The notes below the pieces were generated by a model, which saw nothing but the letters and a program-made list of their open reading frames with translations, was not told where the DNA came from and made no database searches. 64,000 bases of DNA from Seriola aureovittata (Eukaryota; Chordata; Actinopteri; Carangiformes; Carangidae). This document shows positions 1-12,054 of this stretch, one piece after another; positions within the stretch are counted from its first letter, which is position 1; every line of letters begins with the position of its first letter. A program made the position numbers and the translations under genes. Where the stretch lies: contig NC_079376.1 of assembly GCF_021018895.1 (NCBI RefSeq), positions 9,741,001 through 9,805,000 of the forward strand, given 5' to 3'.

Positions 1-2540
1 AAAAAGTAATTGTATTAAACCATGTATAGTTGTCTTTGAGACCCTAAATAGAGGCAAAATGTATCATTTTCTGTAGAAGACTTCTGTTCTGAAAATCTGT
101 TCAAAATCACAGTCGATCAATACTCGTGTCGTGAAGTACAAAAGGTAAAGTACATTTTTTGAGCTGTTCAAGGGGGACCCCAAAACAGAAGATTTCAAAA
201 ACATACTGTAAAGGCAAAAAGGCCCTTTGCATCTCACAACCCAACCGTGTCCTTCACACTCCATATAAAACTATGTTAACATGTAAACAATTACATCCTA
301 CCCTCCAGACAGTCGGCATTTTTTCCTTTAAATTTAGAAAAGCACAAGAAGAAAATGTTCTTGTTTTCTCCTCCTAGTACTGACTCTGTGGCGGCATGGA
401 TATTTATAATGGGAGACCAAAGTCTGGATGCCCACCATACTTTCCTTTATAACTGTTGATTTTTGCATCCATTCCATTCCCCTCATGTGTAAAATGACCA
501 TCTGGCCAGCACCCCATAGCACCCCGGGGCACCTTGCAGTGATCCAGAGTCCAGGCCTACTCAGGCACTTAACTCCAGATTACAAGGGAGAAGCATCTTG
601 ATGCATCAGAAGAGAAAGGTTTTTAAAAAATCCTTTAAATGCACTAAATTGTTTAGGTATTTAGGTAGAAGAAAGTATATTTGCACTTGTGTCTGCTTAT
701 TTTTACCTTTGGGTTACTTATGGCTGTTGGTCAACATCAAAGATGAGAAAAACGTTTTTGAGGCGCAGCATAACCTCAAGTGTTCAAAACAACATTAATG
801 TTCCCTGAGGATGTCCGAGAGAGGGAAGGAGTGGACATAATCCTGTGGTCAATGGTCATCAGGCACGGCCCAAAGCTCAGCCAATCACACAGCAGCAGCC
901 CTCGCAGCCAGTCCATATAAACTGTGAGAGGTTCCCTTCATATCTTAAATCAAGTAAAAGAAAATGAGGTGATGCTGTTTTTCTTTGCAGTGATACTTTT
1001 CAGCTGTTTATCCAGCAGTGCTTACAATGACTGAACAGTATAGTGAAATGAAATGCCTACATTATCAAAATTACAAGGAGCTGATATGGAGGAGTGGACG
1101 TGGCAATTTTCCTGCAACCACATAAAAGAAAAAAAAGCTAGGAAGAAAGCTTTCTTGAGGTTTTCTGACCTATGATTCAGTCTATTTATAGGAATCAGAG
1201 GTAAAATGTATGCACTCAAAGTGATAAATACCAAGTCAATTGTAGCTTTCTTTTAAACCTTAATCCTAGTTACACTCCCCAAAGGCTTCATAACACCCAC
1301 ACTGTGAAACATTCAATGAACACAACTCTCCATTGCCTTATAGACACTCAGTGAGAATGATGGGAAACTCCCACAAACGCCTCATTAGGAAGAAAAAATC
1401 TTGGCAAGGGCATCACAAAGAGATAATCCCATCCAACATGCTCATAATTCACTATTTATCTACATTGCAATTAGTCACTCCCCCCAGGCCAAAAACTCAC
1501 AAGCAATCCAGCCAAGTCACTGTTCCAGCCCCCTTAGGCGTCTCCTTAACTTGTGTCCCAAAATGCATCAGGATAAAGAAGCACTTGCAGTTATGGTTAG
1601 CCTTAATGACTAAATTCTGACAGAAAAAGACAAATATATCTTGAGTCCGGTGTCATCCGATTTAATGATATGTGTTTAAGTTTATTCGCAAGATTTCCAT
1701 ACTGTACATGCGGACACGCTGGAGTTTGTGTGTTATTATTTTCAACACATGTCTGTGATGTTCCCTAATGATATAGGGATGATGTTGGTTAAAATTGCCT
1801 CTGATTTCATATTCCATGCAAAGCACAGACATGTCATTTAGTTGCTTGTAAAATTAGTTTATAACAGAAATGACCCAAAACTCTGCACTTCCTCGACCTT
1901 TTTGCTTTTCAGTTTTAAACCTATAATTGTGGGTTTTTTTGTTTGTTTTGTTTTGTTTTTATTTTTTGGTCATAAATGTAAATTAATGTACAGATGGAAT
2001 AAGAAAAGTCTCTCACGTGCAGCATGTTGACTTTCTATTTCCAGCTGTATGCAGACAAATATACACAGTCAGTGGAAACCATGATGGTGGGGATGCATAT
2101 ATACAGCAGTGGAGGATGGTCAAATTCCCTCTGGTCATCAGGGTGACCACGGGTGGTTTCCATGTGAAACACCACTGTCTGATCAGTGAATATATATCCC
2201 TGAGTGTCCTCCACAATTCACTTTATAGCTATTGCTGTCTACAGTGTCTCTAGGAAATAGCTCAGACACGCCGCCCTGAAAAAGTGCACTGCATGCTCTT
2301 TTGCATTTTGAAACCAGTTATTTACACAATGTATTTTCTTTTTCTAATTAGGGAACGTGTCTGGTCCAAGGTCCATGAATTGAATCCTTGTCAAGAGTTT
2401 TCCTAGATGACACAGTCTAATCTAGATAAATTATCAGGTAGGAAGCAGACACTTATCCGACTAGAAATGAACGTGATTGTCAAGTGTGAAGAGACACACA
2501 TATGTGCATGAACAGGCCACAGGCTGGTTTATCAGTGTCT
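1..2540. other. gene-free flank downstream of tgfbrap1
   Basis: No coding exon is recognisable here. The right-hand part, just below the tgfbrap1 stop codon, is probably that gene's 3' untranslated region. The remainder is AT-rich single-copy-looking DNA with short ORFs that resemble no known protein. A T-rich tract lies near 1930-1970. Confidence 0.5.
1958..1963 (-). terminator. candidate polyadenylation signal of tgfbrap1
   Basis: AATAAA on the minus strand about 580 bases past the tgfbrap1 stop codon. It is a plausible end for the transcript, but it sits in a T-rich tract where the hexamer could occur by chance. Confidence 0.25.
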
Positions 2541-5500
2541 TTACGACTCAGCGCAGGTGGTGTGCATCACCTCGCCATGCAGGGTACAGGCAAACTGTGG
2601 CTCTGCAAGGTCTCTTTGACAAACCTTACACTTCTGCTCCTTGTCCAGTCCGACCTTTGTTTTTGAGGCCTGCATCTGTGAAGGAGAGAGTAAAAGGGCA
2701 ACAGGGTTCGGAAAAAAAAACAAACGAAACAGGAATACACACGATGTTCACTGGAGTACAAAATGTGAAATATGTTATTAAACTCACCCAAGTGACCTTG
2801 TGCCTCATGAGCTCCGCCTGAGCCAGCGCCTTTTGCAGCATCGCCATCCGTCTCTGGTGGAAGGTCTCCCTGACGGATCCAACTAAGAACTGAGATACTA
2901 GTTGAACAGACCAGGAGTCAGGCAGGAGCTGGATGACCTTCTCAGCTGCAAAGACCTGAGGGTTGTTGTTGAGCAGATCCACCGCAGTGTTGGTAAAATC
3001 CTCAGAGCCCAGGTAGATTTGGAGCAGGGTGAGCAGTAAGGCCTGCCTGAACTGAGTGTCCCGGCCCTGGGCAGCCCTGCAGCAGTAGGCCTCTGCAGCC
3101 TGGAGGTCTTGCTCCTGGTGAACAAGCACCTGCAGAGCCTGGGAGTGTTCCCCCGTCTTCCCGAGGAGAATGGCTTTCTCTGTGTGCAGGGTTGTTGACT
3201 TGACTCTCTCTGCAATGAGAAAAAAACAAGATACTAAGTGTAATTTGTTGATGATTCTATTTATGTTCTTATAAGGCATCCACACACCGTATACAGTGGA
3301 GACGTCATAGAATTTGGATTCCCATAGCAGCTGTTGAAGCTTCCCTCTGGTCGGCCTCAAATCTGTTTCCTCTTCTTCTTGCAGAGTCTGAGTAACATAT
3401 GCCAAAGCCAGACGGTTGTGATGTCTCTCCTCCTGAGGGCAGATTTTTACCAATCATGTCTCAGTGTATTTAATAAAGGAGTCAGGCTATTAGATTAGGT
3501 TGCTGCTGCTGTGCCTACCTCACTGCTCAAATCTTGGATTAAGAACTCAAGATACAAAACCAGCGCCAGTGGGTACTTCTCCAAGCAAACAAGGACATCT
3601 TGTGTCTCCAGTCGATCATCTGGTGGACGCTTGGTGAAAATCTGCACACCTATCTTTTTCAAATAAAGGAAAACTTGTTGTTGGTGATTTAATAACCAAT
3701 AATTGCCCCATAATCAAAGCAATTGAGTTAATGTGGTGGAGTGGGTCGCACTTTGCAGTGTGTTTATATCTGAAACACATAATTGTATTGTGCAACTCTG
3801 CCCTCTGCAGTCAGGTTGAGAGCATGAAAAATGAAAAAAGCACCTCTTGGTTTCTTTGCAGAGTCCAGTCTGCAAATGTCCACACAGCATCTCTGTCTTC
3901 CAGCTGACTCAGAGTCCACACTATATGGCCATATACATCTGGGCAAGAAGGGTCTTTGTTGGGGCCCTCTGCAATCTTCACCCAAGTCTGGAAGGACGTA
4001 ACAGGTTATAGCATGAAACATTTCCACATGTAGGTAATGTGAAAGTATGGAGTTTTTGGGGAATGATACCTTTATTGCATCAGTTTGCTTCCCATGACTT
4101 TGATACAGGGAACCTAAAGCAAAAAATCTGAAAGATCAAGAAGCAGCAAATGGTCCGTTAGAAATTGTCTCGTAAATTATCATGATCTATAAGTGGGGTC
4201 ACAAATCATGTATGTGACAAACAATCTTTATTTTCACCTGCTGTGTTTCTCCAGAACAGGAACACAATGATCCAGGCTGCATTCGTTGGTAAATGTCACA
4301 AGCTGCTGCAGATTTTCACTGTCTCCCAGTTCTGCGTACAGCCACAGGAGGGCGCAGTCCACCTCCGTAGCACACTTCAGGTCCTGCTCCGTCCCTCTGA
4401 CTGCTCTGAGGAAATCTCCCAGGAAGGCCAGGTAATGATGAAATGTGTCTCTTTCCTCTTGCCAGAGCACCTGGAGATCCCTGCCCTTGTTCACTCGGTC
4501 AAGCCGGGACTGAAAGTCCTCGCTGAGACACGACTGCATGTCTGGGTAGAGGCGGATGATTTCTCTGGGGTCCAACTCACCTTTACTGTTCAAGGGAGAA
4601 ATGAGTATTGATTTATGTCAGACAAAATTCACATATGGCACAATTTGCTGTAATTTATATTTCATTTTTTTTAATTTTGAGTGTTAGGGGGTTTTACTCT
4701 CACATGAATAGATCTCTGGCCTCGGAAAAACCCTCCTGGTAAAAATGAACAAATCCAGCCAAGCAAGCGATGGCCTTCTGCAGCTCCTGACAGTAAAAAA
4801 ATAAATAAATACTCAGGCATACATGACATAGAACAATATTTAATGCACCAATATGTGAGCTGAGGCAGAGGAATGTATGACTACCCTTAAATCTCAAGGG
4901 CAATATTTTACACTTCAAAAAGCACAAAACACAAAAAAAATGACTAATGGCTCATCAGCATATTAATTCTAACATGTTCACCTCTAAACTGTAACCTGAG
5001 ATATGGCACAGATTAGACTAAATCTCAGGCACCATCTGCTGTCCTCAATTGCATTCATCCAACTGGAATACACCTAGAGTAGCAGTTCACATTAATGTAG
5101 CCTGGACATCCTGCTGCAATCTGTTCTACAGTGATGGAATATTAAAGTCAAACGCTTCAATACAATGTCAGCTGGGGCTCTAATGCATACATGTTATCTA
5201 CACATTAGTGCTGAGTATTATCTACCTATCTATATTATGAAATTATGAAGCAAACCGCTACACAGCAGGAAATGGTCATCAGCTACAGTGTTTACTGCTG
5301 ATTCGCAAATGTTAGCATGCTAGCATTTGCTAATTAGCAGTAAACATGATGAACTGAGATAGTGACCCTGGTTAACATTATGCCCTTTTAACATCAGTAT
5401 GTTAGCATTGTTATAGTGACTGTGTTGACATGCTAAAGTGACCATGCTACACTCTTCGCTAGTCATGTTTCCTCTGTTTTCTTTTTTTTCTTTTTCTTTT

Positions 5501-7156
5501 CAAAAGATTTAGGAAAAAAACATTTTATAAGGTAAAACATCTGTCTGAAAAGTCTGGTATAGACCAGATATACAGTATATTTACTGTGGCAGGTTGTGTT
5601 TTTACATGATTAAATTAAAGAAAGGAGAAATAAAAGCAACTGGCGATGTAGTTATTCCCTAAAAGTTCTTTTTGTAACCTTTGAGAAGAAGAACATCTTT
5701 GTTAAGAGACGGATTTCAAAGCAGGGACATGTTTGCGCCATGCTGTATGTTTACAATTTTCATTTCACCTTGTATGAGTCAAGTGGACAACTGCTTTGAA
5801 CTCCATCCAGCAGCAGTAATGCCTCCTCGACCCTCTCTTGTCCTACAAGTGCCTGGATCTGCTCTTTGAATGGCACCAGACTCAGGCTGAAAATGTCTCT
5901 CTCTGTGAACACTAACACGCCATCTGAGGGGAGATTTGTTTTTTGGTTTCACTGTGTAAGGAACAGTAGGTGCAAGAATGATTGAATGAATAACTGCAAA
6001 CAGACTTTTTAAAACAAAAGCGCAGTTTGGCAGGCTCTGTATCTACAATCTGCAAGGATTAGGTGGTGAGGCTGGTTTACCTGATGTGGAGAGCAGACCC
6101 TTTGCTCCATGGAGACTCACAGTCTGTTTGCGCTGCTGATCTATCATGCTGTAAACAGACAACACTTGAGGCTGCAGGGTGAGGACGTAAGGGAAACATA
6201 CTTCGGCTGCCAGCACCTCCAGAGGCCACTGCAGGGGAGGGCGCTGGCAAATCCCTGTCTTCATCACAAACATGCCTGAGGGATGAGGATGGAGAAGTGA
6301 TATCTTGGCAAAACAAATATCCTCTGGCTAGATGAATATATGGAGGAGTGATATGAGATTATTAACTGTATAGCTGCTTTGGAAAGGAAGCATATATGAC
6401 ACATGGAGATGTCTGTGCTCAACAGCATGTAGAACAACATGTACCATAAACATTTTGGCAGCTCTTACCCAAAGATTCAGGCCCATTCAGGAGGAATTCC
6501 CCTGGTCCCGCTGAGGTAACAATAACACGCTGCCTGTTGCGACTGTGGGGGAAAAGCTCCTCTGTGTTCCCAGTCTTGACATCACAGAGGAGATACCTGT
6601 CGCAGGTAGCTACACACAGACTGGTGCCATCTACTGCCAAGGCCACAGGATCCTGAAGCAGAGGGACTTCCTTCACAACCTCCCACCTGTCCACTCCCAC
6701 CACGTGGACCCGGATCACCTTCCTGCGGCTGGAGGAAGTCACCATCTCCACATATTCTGCCTGAGCTGTGAGCGATGAGTCGCACACTTCAAACAAAGAC
6801 ACATGCTGGATTTTCTTCAAAGCAGGAACAGGTTCTAAGGAGAACATGTTGAGGGCAGTAACGCTCCGGTCCCAGAGGACCAGCAGATGGTTGAAAAGTG
6901 GGACTACCCTCAGTTGGGCAACTGGGTTGCTTGAGCCTAGTTTCCTTGCCCTACCTTCTCTGGTTTTGCTTTGTCCTGGACTCAGATCTCCATTTGTGCT
7001 GCTTGGTAGGATGAGGTGCTGGACTGTTGCATATTTGGTCCCCATATACACATTTCGATCGTAGCACTCAAGGCATTCAATGCTGAATTTGTCCTTTTCT
7101 TTTGGGGCTTCTTGCCTTTCATAGACATGGGTTTGTGTGAATGCTTTAAAAGCCAT
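2541..7156 (-). CDS. tgfbrap1: TGFBRAP1 / VPS3-like CORVET tethering subunit
   Basis: Eleven coding exons join to an uninterrupted 835-residue protein (human is 860): 7156-6469, 6275-6081, 5923-5769, 4786-4704, 4585-4238, 4127-4070, 3987-3844, 3653-3519, 3432-3288, 3209-2788 and 2675-2541, each with GT donor and AG acceptor. The N-terminal third is a citron-homology (CNH) beta-propeller. The middle is alpha-solenoid with clathrin-type repeats; the recognisable stretch LPDSWSVQL is close to human. The C-terminus is a short zinc-finger-like module (CKVC...H...H..C). The family is the metazoan VPS3 equivalent: a CORVET subunit that tethers early endosomes with Rab5, and it also binds TGF-beta receptors and SMAD4. 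The protein is clearly homologous along its whole length but quite diverged from human TGFBRAP1, as recalled. It may therefore be a second teleost copy rather than the direct orthologue. The start MAFKAFT aligns with the family N-terminus. Confidence 0.9.
5285..5465. repeat. dispersed repeat fragment in tgfbrap1 intron 4
   Basis: Sequence rich in GTTAGCAT/ATGCTAAC words, including a near-palindromic 26-base segment around 5307-5332. This matches a short interspersed element type I recognise as very common in teleost introns. It carries no ORF. Confidence 0.5.
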
Positions 7157-8749
7157 TGCAGAAATGTATTAATGTTTTACTCTGGTTGTGCAACTCGCAT
7201 CAAGTGTTACTCAAGTAATAGCTCACCAGCAAGCAGAGAAGTTCCTCAGAAGTAACACTTTTCACTGTGAAAAGTCTTTACAGAAGGTATCTGCCTAAAT
7301 CAAAGCCACAGCTCTACTTCAGTGAAATATGTAAAATAAGATGTCCCTACCTCTCTGCTGCTCCCCCTTACTCTTTGATTCCTCCACAGCTTTATGAAGT
7401 GTAAAGTAGTTCCACCTCCCCATGTGACTACATCCTGACAGGAAATCTATGTCAGCACTTTACGCCACTCATCCTGCCATGTGAGGACACTTACACAACT
7501 CATCCAGCTGCCTCACCAAGAAAACCAACTTTTACAAGTATCAAAACATTAGGTATGGCAGAGAAGACGGATATTTTGAGGTGCCCACAGTTACGGTCAC
7601 TTGTATTCTTGGCTTGTGCAAGAATACAAGTGGTGGCTTTGGTCAGTGGATAATGGACAAGTAGAAGAGCAAGTGATCTGCTGATCAAACCTTATATGGT
7701 CGCTCTCAGTTTTTTTACAATGGGCAATGAGCTGGGTGCTATGAGGTCAAGAGGCAACAGAAACACAGCAGACGTTTGTTTTATAGCGATGGTTGTTAAA
7801 AGGGTGACTGACGGGACAATATGGTCATAAAAACGATCTGGATTTTAAACCTACCATCACAGCTATATTTGTTGTTCTGAACTTTGTGTCTTCTGTCCTT
7901 CTGTAATAGGAATTTCATATAAAGAGACATATGCACTCTCGTCCTCTGGATGGCATAATTTGAGTAAATAAAACATTAGGAACAGCAGGCACTAAAATGA
8001 TATCCATCTCTGTGTGATGTATACAGAGTGGTGTTTATTGGAAGTATGAGGGAAGCATAAATCACGCATATTTTTCCTCAGTGTGAATAATGTTTCCATC
8101 AAACAAATATGCACTTACTATAGAGAAATAGAAATAACATGTAAAATGAAAGTCAGACCAGGGCTACAACTAACCTTTATTTTCATTAACAATCTGCTTA
8201 TTATTTTCTAAATTAATCTTAGTTTCCATAAAATGTCAGAAAATATTTTATTTTTTTTCCTAAAGTTACATCCACAGATTGCTTGTTGTATTTGATCAAC
8301 AGTCAAAAACCAAAAAGATTTTTTTTTTTTGTTAAATCGTATTTCCCGATAAGCTGAAACCAAGTTTTTAGAGTTTTTGCATCAAAAACAACTAATGAAT
8401 TATAAAAGTAGAATTAATTTTCTGTCAATTCACTAATCCACTACTTGACAAGTCACCCTCAGCTGTAATATGTCAAAAGTAAGAAGTAGTAAGAAGTATG
8501 CGAGGAAAATAGAAACAAAGCAACATTCATCAACAACGGCACATATGGCGCCCTAATTTTAAATATACATGTGTGGCAGAATTAGAGGACTAATGGTCAT
8601 TTATAACAGCAAAACAAGCGTTTGACATTCAGCGTTTGTTTATGCATCAGACATGCTAAGAAGAAATATTCACGGGTCTACAGTATCTGTATCAGAATAT
8701 GAAACCTCTGTTGTTATTTGGATTAAGCTGTGACCTCTTATTGGAAAGA
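7157..8749. other. intergenic spacer between fhl gene and tgfbrap1
   Basis: This holds the 5' untranslated region and presumably the promoter of tgfbrap1 (from 7157 upward) and the 3' untranslated region of the upstream LIM gene (from 8749 downward). I could not fix a transcription start or a unique poly(A) site. A dispersed repeat occupies 8161-8440. Confidence 0.45.
8161..8440 (+). repeat. dispersed AT-rich repeat, family A copy
   Basis: Begins GGCTACAACTAACC and continues with the words AAAATGTCAGAAAAT and AATTAATTTTCTGTCAATT. Related copies recur near 31535, 32888, 45595 and, inverted, 55720. This is a well-known kind of non-autonomous teleost repeat; I cannot name its superfamily from sequence alone. 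Confidence 0.6.
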
Positions 8750-11370
8750 TCACTTCTCCCTGCCGCAGTCGGTGCACAAGATGTTGTCACGCTGGGTGAG
8801 GAAGCCACGTCCCACCAGCGACACGGCGCACTGCACGCAGGTGAAACACTCGCTGTGCCACTGGCGCTCCTCGAACGAGATGTACTTGGCCCCTGCCAGA
8901 CCTGCACACATCAAACATAGGTATTAACATAATGTGCAGGTTAATGCAAGATCTTCACCTTGTTTGTCTGACAGTTCTTACACAAATGCAAATAAAGGCA
9001 TTAAATATGAGCGGGACAGATGCACGAGCGGTGTCTGAGTGAATGAAAACATGAGCACACAAGCAGTGACTCACTGGTGATGGGCTTGGTGCAGCCCACA
9101 CACTTCTTTGCATACAGGTTGCTGAAGCATTCGAGGCAATAGGGGTAGTTCTCCCTGGAGGTGAAGCGCTGACCTGACAGCTGCTTTCTACAGCCGATGC
9201 ATAGGAAGCAATCGCGGTGCCAGGGCTTGTCTTGATAGGTCACTCCACCTGTTGTGATGGCCTAAAGGTAACACACAGACACACACCGAGAGACACATAA
9301 TGACATTCTTCTCAATATGCATCCCTTTACTACACAGTCACAGCCTGAGTCATGTTAAAACACCATGGTCAGGGGGATTGATTGCAGCAGACAACACACC
9401 CAGAGAGAACAGTCAGCTGTAACACTACCTTCTTACAAGCACAGCACTGGTAGGCAAACTGCTTCTCGAAGCAGGGCACACAGAAGTAGCCGGTGTCTTT
9501 GGGGATGAAGGACTTGGTTCCTATTGGCTGCTGGCAGCGGTGGCACAGGAAGCAGGTCTCATGCCAGCTGTTCCCCTTGTATTCCATTTTGCGGGAACCT
9601 GGCACAGGGGACGAGAGCAGCTTAGTCAGCATATGGTACCTCCATGACAGAAACACACTGTGGCCCAAAATAGTCCTGCTTTATCTGTAGGGAGGGGACG
9701 ATGCTGTCTTAATAATCTTGGAAAGCCTTTTGGGAGTGAAGGAAACTGCATTCTAGTGTATTATATGAGCTTTATAGTTTTCATTTTTACATCCATGCAC
9801 ATATCACAATAGATAAGCGTTAATTATTACAACAATCTCACCAGAAAATCCATTGACTGGCTGTGAACTTTCAATTGTGTCACATGATCCCTGTTTGCAG
9901 AAGCCTAGTTATCACGATATTGCAGATGTTCAAATTTCTATTCCTCTGAGTATTTATTTTCATCCATCTTTACTTAAAAGTTGAGACTGAAAGTTTGCTC
10001 TTGGTTTTAGAAAGTGGATTTGTCAAAACAATCGAACCACACGGTTTGTTTAGAAGCTGTTCTGGAGCTTTCAATCATATCACCAACAGCAGACGGAGTT
10101 TGCCCATTTGTGGACGTTCAAAATCATCTTCTATCTTCAATCTCTATTTCATTCAATCTCCAGGCCAGCATGGACGAGAAGGTCTTTAAAATGTTCAGAA
10201 AAATGCAAATGTGATACTCCATGTCAACTGGACAAACTCCATCTGCTGAGAAAGACTGTGTGATATGATTGAAAGCTCCAGAGCAACTACTAAATGGACC
10301 ATGACGACAGATTATTTTGTTTTAAAACAAACTTGATTTTCTTTCATTTCTGGTATCATCACCATTATCATCACTGGCTGGACAATAAACCACATTATTG
10401 TACTACTGATAATATGGATTGAACGGTTCATACTTTAATTAAAGGAATAATTTGACATTTTTCTGAAGTTTGTTTCTTTCCGTCCTTCTTCTTTCTCTCT
10501 CTCTCTCTCCTACAGAACTGATCTTCCTCAGTTTGCTCAGATAGGCTCCATGGAGCTGGTGACGCCCAGGTTTCCATTTCCGAAAGTTTGGTAAATCAGT
10601 CTTGATTTGGAGACAGCGGCAGAGTGAATGACTGAAAGCTCCGGGACAGCTACTAAATGGACCTTGTGGTGAGATAGTTTTGCATTCAACATTTCAAAGG
10701 TCAAGAATGAACTTGCAATCTCAATTTAATGAGATCAAAATAAAAGTGACAGCTTGTGTACCTGGCATGACGGTTTTCTTGCAGGTGGTACACTTGGAGG
10801 AGTAATCATGGGCGTAGCATTCAGTGCACAATAACAAATCATCCTTGGCGGCAAAGGCCTTCTCCACCAGAGAGAGGCTGCACTTGGCACACTTGAAGCA
10901 CTGCTCGTGCCAATGGCGATCCTTATAGGACAAATCCTGTATAATATTTAACACATTATTTATTGCACTTGTTGTTATTCTGCAAGGTGAAGAAATAAAT
11001 GGTTAGAAATAATTATGTTGGAATAACAACAGTAGCAATGATACGTTGGTGTTTTATATGGTCAACATTAGTCAAAATGTGATCATAATATCAAATAAAT
11101 ATATCAAATGTTTCTCACCTTCAGATCAGAAACATTACATACATTCTTATCTTAGACATTGGTGATATCAGAGCCATTTCCATTAGGGCAACACTGATGC
11201 TTCCTTACCTTGCAATTACAACCAATTGGTGAAGAGCATCCCTCACAGCAGTTAGCAAACAGGTTCTCATAGCACTTAGTGCAGTACTGCGTGTCCTCTT
11301 TCATTATGTACTTCTTCCCCAGCAGGGAGTCTTTGCAGTAATGGCAGTCGAAACGCTCACTGGTGGACAT
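8750..11370 (-). CDS. fhl5: four-and-a-half LIM domains protein, FHL5/FHL2 type
   Basis: Five coding exons (11370-11209, 10936-10762, 9598-9429, 9261-9075, 8901-8750) give 281 residues; human FHL2 has 279. The order is the family's N-terminal half LIM finger (CHYC...CTKC) followed by four full LIM domains, with all zinc-binding Cys/His visible. FHL proteins are cytoplasmic/nuclear adaptors and transcriptional co-regulators, prominent in muscle. Identity is mixed. More residues agree with human FHL2 (for example [11 protein letters not shown]), but many FHL5-specific ones are shared (PGSRKME, CFEKQFA, QWHSECF). Its place next to fut9 and manea is that of FHL5 on human 6q16, so I favour fhl5, with fhl2 the alternative. 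A splice acceptor at 11390-11391, 19 bases before the ATG, shows there is a non-coding first exon upstream. Confidence 0.85.
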
Positions 11371-11982
11371 TGTTATTTGCTTTTCTTAGCTGCAGGTCAA
11401 AGAGAGCAGGAGGAGCAAAACTGGACAATAAAGAAGAAAATGGAGAGATGGAAAATGCGCTTTAATAGTCCAGCCAATTTCTTACCCTTCTCATCAACCA
11501 AGTAAAGAGAACAAGCAATTTTTTTCTCTTCTTTCAAAAGAATCTGTAAAAAAAAAAAAAAAAAAAAAGAAGCAGTGTTGTATTAAGTGTTGTATCGGCT
11601 GTAATGGGTCGAGGATGAGGCTGAAGCTGGGGGCTGCAGAGAGAGAGCGGTCCAGGCACAGCGATAGGGCAGGGATGAAAGGGGGTGAGGCAGGATTAGG
11701 GGGTATCCACTGGGGGGGATCTTCTATAAATACTGGCCCTCTTATTAGCGATAATCTCTGGGGAGAATGGACATGCTCCACTACATCCTTCTGCACCTTT
11801 TAAGGGAGATGATGGTGCACAGAACACTAAGCCTTTGAACTGATTTAATCATTGTTGCTTCATCTCAAAAATGCGGAAAAAACGATGATGCATATGCAGT
11901 TTGATGACTAGAAGATAAATTATTGTTGGGCAACATGAGAGTCTTCAGTGCAACTAATGCCAAGGCCAAACAATTTGATCAA

Positions 11983-11985
<3 letters not shown>

Positions 11986-12052
<67 letters not shown>
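11986..12052. repeat. (CA)n microsatellite, about 33 units
   Basis: Uninterrupted CA dinucleotide run about 600 bases upstream of the first coding exon of the LIM gene. The Thr/His-coding frames across it are artefacts. Confidence 0.97.

Positions 12053-12054
<2 letters not shown>

Noticed and set aside
2045..2215. Weak inverted similarity around GGTGG/CCACC words
   Set aside because: Pairing is patchy and needs several gaps; not convincing as a hairpin or element.
2626..3453. 275-codon ORF within tgfbrap1
   Set aside because: It reads through introns between exons 9, 10 and 11. Splice sites and alignment give three separate exons in the same frame.
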